A DNA stretch of 10,569 nucleotides from Flavobacteriaceae bacterium (lineage in GTDB: Bacteria > Bacteroidota > Bacteroidia > Flavobacteriales > Flavobacteriaceae): assembly GCA_015493405.1 (NCBI GenBank), contig WGDF01000312.1, forward strand, positions 1-10,569. The letters are read 5' to 3'. Made by a program: the position numbers and the translations under genes. Shown here piece after piece: positions 6,094 through 10,569 of the stretch (position 1 is the stretch's first letter; each line of letters begins with the position of its first letter). The notes under the pieces were generated by a model, which saw only the letters and a program-made list of their open reading frames with translations, was not told the origin of the DNA and did no database searches.

Positions 6094-7287
6094 TTATTCG
6101 GTTACAAATTCATCTAAATTTTTTCGCTCCTTAATTTCCGTATCGCGGCTGACACTCAAAATAATGCCAATGGCAAAACAACTCATCCAAATCGCAGTTC
6201 CTCCTGAGCTTAACAAGGGTAGGGGCTGACCGGTTACCGGAATCAAACCTACTGCGACAGCCATGTTGGCTAGGGCTTGTACAACGATAGGCAGTCCGAC
6301 TGCCAATACCAGTAATTTATAATACCGGTTGGGTGTTTTTTTGGCAATAAAAAACATTCGTAATCCTAAGAGAAGATACACAAACAGGATAATTAAGCCA
6401 CCGGTCAAACTGTATTCTTCTATGATGATAGCATAAATAAAATCGGAAACCGATTGTGGCAAAAAGTTTTTTTGAACGCTTTTTCCCGGTCTGAAACCAA
6501 ATAATCCGCCTTTTGCAATAGCTATTTTAGCTTGAATTTTTTGATAATTTTTATCATTTAACCTAATACTGTTATCGTCTTTGTTTGAGTCATCAAAATA
6601 ATTTTCGATGCGGTTTTGCCAAGTGTCTAAACGATTGGATAAACGATTTGGAAAAGCTTTTAGAACTAATATGAGTAAGACTAAACCTGCTAAACCTAAA
6701 CCGAATACTTTGAGTAAATCTCTAATGGGATAGCCGGCAATAATGCTGATAATAACGACCATTGAAAAGACCAATACAGCAGTGGATAAATTTGCCGGTA
6801 AAATTAAGCCTACTACGGCGAATACCCAAATCCAGAATTTTTTAAAACTCTCGGCAAAGCTTATTTGGCTCAAATCATTTTTGCCGAAAAAACGAGCGGC
6901 AAACATCATTAAAAAAACAAAAGCGATTGTCGAAGGTTGCACGCTTCCTAAGCCCGGTAAATAAATCCAACGACTGGCATTGGCACCACCCATAGTAATA
7001 CCGCGGGTTAGTGTAAATGCCAAGGTTAAAATGATAAACGGCATGGCGACTCTGGCCATATGTGAAAAATATTTTGGATTAAATTTATGGGTAAAGAAAA
7101 TAATCAACAAGCCAATAGAGATATGTATGAAATGTTTAACCCCAAAAAACAAAGGGGTACTTTTACCGTAAACATTGGTTAAGTTACTGCTGGCACTATA
7201 TACAATCCAAAATGAGAATAGCATCAATAAGATGGTATAAACCCAAAGTTGGCGGTCGCCTGATATTTTCTTTAAAAACGTTCTCAT
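6094..7287 (-). CDS. ftsW: Septal peptidoglycan glycosyltransferase FtsW
   Basis: FtsW is the SEDS-family polymerase that, with a class B penicillin-binding protein (FtsI), builds septal peptidoglycan from lipid II. The 397-residue product is strongly hydrophobic, with about ten predicted membrane spans. Signatures include FGVKHFIHISIGLLIIF near the N-terminus and the large extracytoplasmic loop with SVQKNFLPQSVSDFIYAII, whose Asp matches the catalytic Asp297 of E. coli FtsW. The C-terminal motif PVTGQPLPLLSSGGTA begins at about 350. The tail is short, charged and cytoplasmic. A basic segment between spans (about residues 215-255, NRLDTWQNRIENYFDD) is usual for the family. The start is three bases after the murD remnant stop, and murG follows after six bases, so expression from the operon appears preserved through the murD damage. 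Confidence 0.96.
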   Translation of the reverse strand: MRTFLKKISGDRQLWVYTILLMLFSFWIVYSASSNLTNVYGKSTPLFFGVKHFIHISIGLLIIFFTHKFNPKYFSHMARVAMPFIILTLAFTLTRGITMGGANASRWIYLPGLGSVQPSTIAFVFLMMFAARFFGKNDLSQISFAESFKKFWIWVFAVVGLILPANLSTAVLVFSMVVIISIIAGYPIRDLLKVFGLGLAGLVLLILVLKAFPNRLSNRLDTWQNRIENYFDDSNKDDNSIRLNDKNYQKIQAKIAIAKGGLFGFRPGKSVQKNFLPQSVSDFIYAIIIEEYSLTGGLIILFVYLLLGLRMFFIAKKTPNRYYKLLVLAVGLPIVVQALANMAVAVGLIPVTGQPLPLLSSGGTAIWMSCFAIGIILSVSRDTEIKERKNLDEFVTE

Positions 7288-7290
7288 TTT

Positions 7291-7863
7291 TTATAATTTT
7301 TGAACGGCGTTTACAAATTGTCTGCCCCGCTCTTGATAATCTAAAAATCGACTGTCCGGTTTGCAAGCGGGAGAGAGTAACACGCGTGTGCCCGGTTCAG
7401 TGATTTGATTGGACAAATGAACAGCTTCTACCATTGATGAGGCTTCGTAAATATCATTGATGACCGGTGCAAACAATTGATACAATCGGTCATTGTCTTC
7501 GCCAATCATAATAATAGCTTCTACTTTTTGACGCACCAATGACATCAATTCCCAATAATCTGTTTGGGCGTCATCACCCCCGGCGATCCATATGATGGGC
7601 TTGCGAATGCTTTGCAATGCAAAATAAGTGGCATTGACGTTTTCGGCTTTAGCATCATTGATATAAATGACGCCGTTTTTTACCCGCACTTGTTCCATCC
7701 GGTTCGCCACATTGGTGAATTCTTGGAAAGGTTTTTTTAAAGCCTGCCGTCTTTTTTGGATTAATTGTGCTGTCATTTCTTTTGATGATTTGATTTGCGT
7801 GTCCTCCCGACGTATGTCGGAGTCGGGGGTTAGTTGATTATATGTTGATTTGAGGTGTTTCAT
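7291..7863 (-). pseudogene. murD: murD remnant: C-terminal ligase domain only, active-site positions substituted
   Basis: MurD normally adds D-Glu to UDP-MurNAc-L-Ala and has about 440-450 residues in three domains. Only 190 codons remain. Residues from about 41, with FTNVANRMEQV, GVIYIND, IWIAGG and VLLSPAC, match the MurD C-terminal domain to its end; the UDP-binding and ATPase domains are absent, including any GTNGK loop. By my alignment, E. coli Thr321 is Glu74, Lys348 is Ala99, Ser415 is Pro169 and Leu416 is Asp170, so the D-Glu site is lost; Phe422 is a conservative Tyr176. Residues 12-21 (TPDSDIRRED) are encoded by a repeat hairpin (7804-7827), so the first 30 or so residues are not MurD. 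The frame is open for 190 codons and position before ftsW is kept, so it could be translated, but ligase activity is not possible. I call it a degraded gene; a repurposed stand-alone domain is the alternative. Confidence 0.82.
7804..7827. repeat. TCCCGAC hairpin inside the murD remnant
   Basis: CTCCCGAC (7804-7811) pairs with GTCGGAG (7816-7822) around GTAT with one bulge; GTCGGG at 7822-7827 gives a perfect alternative 6-bp partner for CCCGAC. It resembles the hairpin at 4916-4933 in the murC gap and lies within the open frame. Confidence 0.7.
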
Positions 7864-7920
7864 TGTTTGTTTTTGTATTCGAATGTATTTTTTAAAATTT
7901 CAATTTGTAAATTTTTTATT

Positions 7921-7984
7921 GTGACGCAGGGTCATGCGTTTTAACATGCATTATCGAGACGCATGGCCGTGCGTCTCTACGCAT
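7921..7984. repeat. paired GACGCA/TGCGTC palindromes between mraY and the murD remnant
   Basis: Two related palindromes sit side by side. The first has ACGCA (7924-7928) and TGCGT (7935-7939) around GGGTCA. The second is a near-perfect 22-base palindrome (7956-7977) with arms GAGACGCA and TGCGTCTC around TGGCCG. A further CGCAT follows at 7980-7984. The cores GGGTCA and TGGCCG and the shared arms suggest two copies of one repeat family, possibly the ends of a small palindromic element. No T-tract follows on the transcript strand, so it is not a typical terminator. The rest of the 123-base spacer (7864-7986) is AT-rich and holds nothing else I can name. Confidence 0.75.
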
Positions 7985-7986
7985 AA

Positions 7987-9204
7987 TTATCTAACTTTTA
8001 AACTAATAATACTGATGGCTGCCAATATGATTCCGATAATCCAAAATCTTACTACAATTTTATTTTCGTGCCAGCCCAATTTTTGAAAATGATGATGAAT
8101 GGGTGCCATTCTAAATACTCTACGTCCTACGCCAAATCTTTTTTTAGTATATTTAAACCAAAATCGTTGAATAATTACCGAGGCATTTTCTATCACAAAA
8201 ATACCGGCTAAAATGGGCAACAACAATTCTTTTCGGATAAATAAGGCTACTACGGCAATGATAGCGCCTATGGTTAAACTACCCGTATCGCCCATAAATA
8301 CTTGTGCCGGAAAGGCATTGAACCATAAAAATCCGACCAAAGCACCGGCAAAGGCACTGATAAATACCGAGACTTCGCCAATACCGGGGATATACATTAT
8401 ATTTAAGTAATCCGACACCATTATATTTCCCGAAATCCAAGCCAAAAGCGCTAAAGCTAATACGATAATAGCTGATGTCCCTGAGGCCAATCCATCAATT
8501 CCGTCAGTTAAATTTGCTGCGTTTGAAATGGCTGTAATGATAAAAATTACGACAAAAATGAATAGAATCCAAGTATATTTAGTCCAAGACGGACTGATGA
8601 TTTTTAGCACATTGGCATAATCAAATTCATTATTTTTGATCATTGGAATGGTTGTTTTGAGCGATTTTTCAGGTTGATTGAAATTTTCACCCAATTTCTT
8701 TTGTATCTGCGCAGGTTCCTTAAAATTTTTAGTTTGTATCGTGATATTTTGATTGACAATCATAACCGTGCCAATGACGATTCCTAAACTGACTTGCCCC
8801 AGAATTTTAAATTTGCCTGCCAGCCCTTCTTTATTTTTTTTTATGACTTTGATATAATCATCGGTGAAACCGATAAAGCCCATCCAAAGTAGTGTAATCA
8901 ATAGCAGTTGCACGTAAATATTACTCAAATTATTGAACAATAAAACCGGAATCAGAGTGGCTAAAATGATGATAATACCGCCCATAGTTGGAGTGCCTTC
9001 TTTGAGTTTTTGACCTTGCAAGCCTAAATCACGAACCGTTTCACCGATTTGCATTTGACGCAAACGGGCAATAATTTTCTTGCCGACCAATAAGGAAAAT
9101 AACAAGGCGGTTACAAATGCTATGCCTGATCGAAATGACAGATAGTCAAATAATCCGGCGCCCGGAAAGTTGTTCCATATATATTTGAAAAAGTAATACA
9201 ACAT
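7987..9204 (-). CDS. mraY: Phospho-N-acetylmuramoyl-pentapeptide transferase MraY
   Basis: MraY transfers phospho-MurNAc-pentapeptide from UDP to undecaprenyl phosphate, forming lipid I in the cytoplasmic membrane. The 405-residue polytopic protein has GTPTMGGI (70-77), the catalytic FTDDYIKV (113-120), [12 protein letters not shown] (231-242), FMGDTGS (303-309) with the third conserved Asp, and the cytoplasmic [11 protein letters not shown] (368-378). It is about 45 residues longer than the E. coli enzyme owing to an extra, more polar segment at about 150-210 between membrane spans, a form I know from Bacteroidota MraY. All key residues are present. It starts 14 bases after the murE stop. 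The following gene is the murD remnant, reached only after a palindrome-rich spacer. Confidence 0.97.
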   Translation of the reverse strand: MLYYFFKYIWNNFPGAGLFDYLSFRSGIAFVTALLFSLLVGKKIIARLRQMQIGETVRDLGLQGQKLKEGTPTMGGIIIILATLIPVLLFNNLSNIYVQLLLITLLWMGFIGFTDDYIKVIKKNKEGLAGKFKILGQVSLGIVIGTVMIVNQNITIQTKNFKEPAQIQKKLGENFNQPEKSLKTTIPMIKNNEFDYANVLKIISPSWTKYTWILFIFVVIFIITAISNAANLTDGIDGLASGTSAIIVLALALLAWISGNIMVSDYLNIMYIPGIGEVSVFISAFAGALVGFLWFNAFPAQVFMGDTGSLTIGAIIAVVALFIRKELLLPILAGIFVIENASVIIQRFWFKYTKKRFGVGRRVFRMAPIHHHFQKLGWHENKIVVRFWIIGIILAAISIISLKVR

Positions 9205-9218
9205 AATTGTTTATTTTA

Positions 9219-10569
9219 TTAAATGGATTTGTTAATTAATCCGAATGCCATTTTTATTTCTTCGCGATCATCAAAATGCGATTTTTGTCCTTTTACAATT
9301 TGATAATCTTCGTGCCCTTTGCCGGCGATTAAAATGATATCACCTGTATTTGCCAATTGTGCTGCAGCTCTAATAGCCTGATGTCTGTCAGTTATACGCA
9401 ACGTTTTTTTATAATGTTCTCCCGGCACGCCTGTTTCCATATCATCTATAATGGCATCCGGTTCTTCGTCACGCGGATTATCTGATGTGAAAATAATTGT
9501 GTCGCTCAAACGGGCTGCTACTTCTGCCATTTCGGGTCTTTTGCTTTTATCACGATTGCCGCCGGCACCCACAACTGTGATTAGCTTTTCGGTATTTTTA
9601 GGCCGGATTTCGTTGATAGTTATTAAAACATTTTCCAGTGCATCGGGTGTGTGCGCATAATCTACAATAGCAATTTTACCTTCGGGAGATAAAACCAATT
9701 CGAAGCGTCCGGTTACACTTTGCAATTCGCTCAATATTTGTAAAATATCAAAGGGTTCCATTCCCAGCTGGTCTGCGATGCCATAAACAGCCAAAATATT
9801 GTAGGCATTGAATTTGCCAATCAGTCTCACCCAAACATCCATTTGATTGATGTTCAATAACATACCACTAAAATTCTGCTCTAAAATTTTGGCTTTGTAA
9901 TCTGCCGGATTTTTAAGCGCATAGGTCAATTTTCGGGCTTTGGTATTTTGCAACATAAACAAACCGTTTTTATCATCGGCATTAACCAATGCAAAAGCAT
10001 TTTTATTCAAAGCATCAAAAAATTGTTTTTTGGTATCCCTGTAATTGATAAATGTCTCGTGGTAATCAAGATGATCATGGGTCAAATTGGTAAAAACACC
10101 ACCGTCAAAATCCAATCCTGCCGTACGTTTTTGATCAATACCGTGAGAACTGACTTCCATAAAAGCATGGGTCACCCCTTGTTGAACCATTTTGCTCAAA
10201 TAATAATTAATCATCAACGGGTCAGGAGTGGTATGTGTAGCTGGAAAAGTTTTGTCATCAATCAGAATGGCAACCGTAGATAGCAAGCCGGTTTTAAATC
10301 CTGCTTTACTGAATAGCTTATATGCCAATGTTGCTGTTGTGGTTTTACCGTTTGTGCCGGTAATACCGACCAATTTTAGTTTTTTAGATGGATTATCATA
10401 AAAATTAGATGCCATAATAGCCAATGCCTTATGTGCATCGGGCACTTGAATTTGAGACACATCCGCCGGTAAATTATCTTGCCAGTCTTCAACAATGGCC
10501 AATTTGGCACCATTTTGAACGGCTTTTTCAATAAATTGGTGTCCGTCGACTTGCACCCCTTTAAGCGCC
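9219..10569 (-). CDS. murE: UDP-MurNAc-L-Ala-D-Glu:meso-DAP ligase MurE (5' end outside window)
   Basis: MurE is the ATP-dependent cytoplasmic ligase adding the third residue to UDP-MurNAc-dipeptide. The open frame runs off the window edge; 449 residues are visible, beginning ALKGVQVDGHQFI, which is internal to the UDP-binding domain. Comparing P-loop positions with E. coli MurE suggests about 45 residues are missing. The GTG codon at 10556 is not the likely start. Motifs by visible residue are the P-loop GITGTNGKTTT (about 68-78), EVSSHGID, FTNLTHDHLDYH with the following YRDTK that should hold the carbamylated Lys, VDYAHTPDAL, SDNPRDEEP (DNPR at 363-366) and GKGHEDYQ. DNPR is the signature for meso-diaminopimelate rather than lysine. 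The gene is intact as far as visible. Its substrate requires MurC and MurD activity, both damaged at this locus. Confidence 0.97.
   Translation of the reverse strand, partial: ALKGVQVDGHQFIEKAVQNGAKLAIVEDWQDNLPADVSQIQVPDAHKALAIMASNFYDNPSKKLKLVGITGTNGKTTTATLAYKLFSKAGFKTGLLSTVAILIDDKTFPATHTTPDPLMINYYLSKMVQQGVTHAFMEVSSHGIDQKRTAGLDFDGGVFTNLTHDHLDYHETFINYRDTKKQFFDALNKNAFALVNADDKNGLFMLQNTKARKLTYALKNPADYKAKILEQNFSGMLLNINQMDVWVRLIGKFNAYNILAVYGIADQLGMEPFDILQILSELQSVTGRFELVLSPEGKIAIVDYAHTPDALENVLITINEIRPKNTEKLITVVGAGGNRDKSKRPEMAEVAARLSDTIIFTSDNPRDEEPDAIIDDMETGVPGEHYKKTLRITDRHQAIRAAAQLANTGDIILIAGKGHEDYQIVKGQKSHFDDREEIKMAFGLINKSI

Noticed and set aside
7864..7920. Possible promoter for the murD remnant (TACATTCG resembling the -7 element)
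   Set aside because: It deviates from TAnnTTTG and the nearest upstream TTG is only 13 bases away rather than about 19-20; AT-rich chance is more likely.
4666..7986. CRISPR array or attachment sites among the repeats
   Set aside because: The repeats are short palindromes or spacer-less heptamers without uniform spacers, and no integrase or cas gene is in the window.
10554..10556. GTG at 10556 as the real start of murE
   Set aside because: The frame stays open to the window edge and the upstream residues ALKG match the conserved family sequence before VDGHQFI, so the gene continues beyond the window.

Overview
This window is the 3' half of a division and cell wall (dcw) cluster from an AT-rich member of the Bacteroidota. 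All genes lie on the minus strand, so the transcript reads from high to low coordinates: murE (5' end outside the window), mraY, a truncated murD remnant, ftsW, murG, ftsQ, ftsA, ftsZ, then a GatB/YqeY-family gene and the first 25 bases of a tRNA gene at the window edge. The Bacteroidota assignment rests on this gene order with yqeY behind ftsZ, the FtsZ C-terminal peptide NSFLEDNVD, the long MraY with an extra segment, MurE with the DAP-type DNPR motif, mostly absent Shine-Dalgarno sequences, and intergenic palindromes of kinds I associate with this phylum (recalled, not searched).

Layout: 9219-10569 murE (UDP-MurNAc-dipeptide to tripeptide); 7987-9204 mraY (lipid I synthesis); 7864-7986 a palindrome-rich spacer; 7291-7863 the C-terminal third of MurD only; 6094-7287 ftsW (septal glycosyltransferase); 4978-6087 murG (lipid II synthesis); 4666-4977 a repeat-filled gap where murC would be expected; 3967-4665 ftsQ; 2516-3946 ftsA; 835-2460 ftsZ; 519-834 a non-coding stretch with a terminator-like hairpin and a possible promoter; 72-518 yqeY; 1-25 the tRNA start.

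The genes cover most of the route from UDP-MurNAc-peptide to lipid II and septal peptidoglycan, plus the cytoplasmic ring (FtsZ, FtsA) and its periplasmic partner FtsQ. The striking feature is that the two ligases acting before MurE are damaged at this locus. MurC is absent. MurD has lost its N-terminal and ATPase domains, and in the surviving domain the positions that bind D-glutamate in E. coli MurD are substituted. Both damaged sites carry related TCCCGAC-GTCGG hairpins and other repeat debris, while the neighbouring genes look intact. The simplest reading is repeat-associated deletion, with working murC and murD elsewhere in the genome. Assembly collapse at repeats, or an altered ligase pathway, must be excluded. 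I see no CRISPR array, transposase, phage gene or obviously new multi-gene system.
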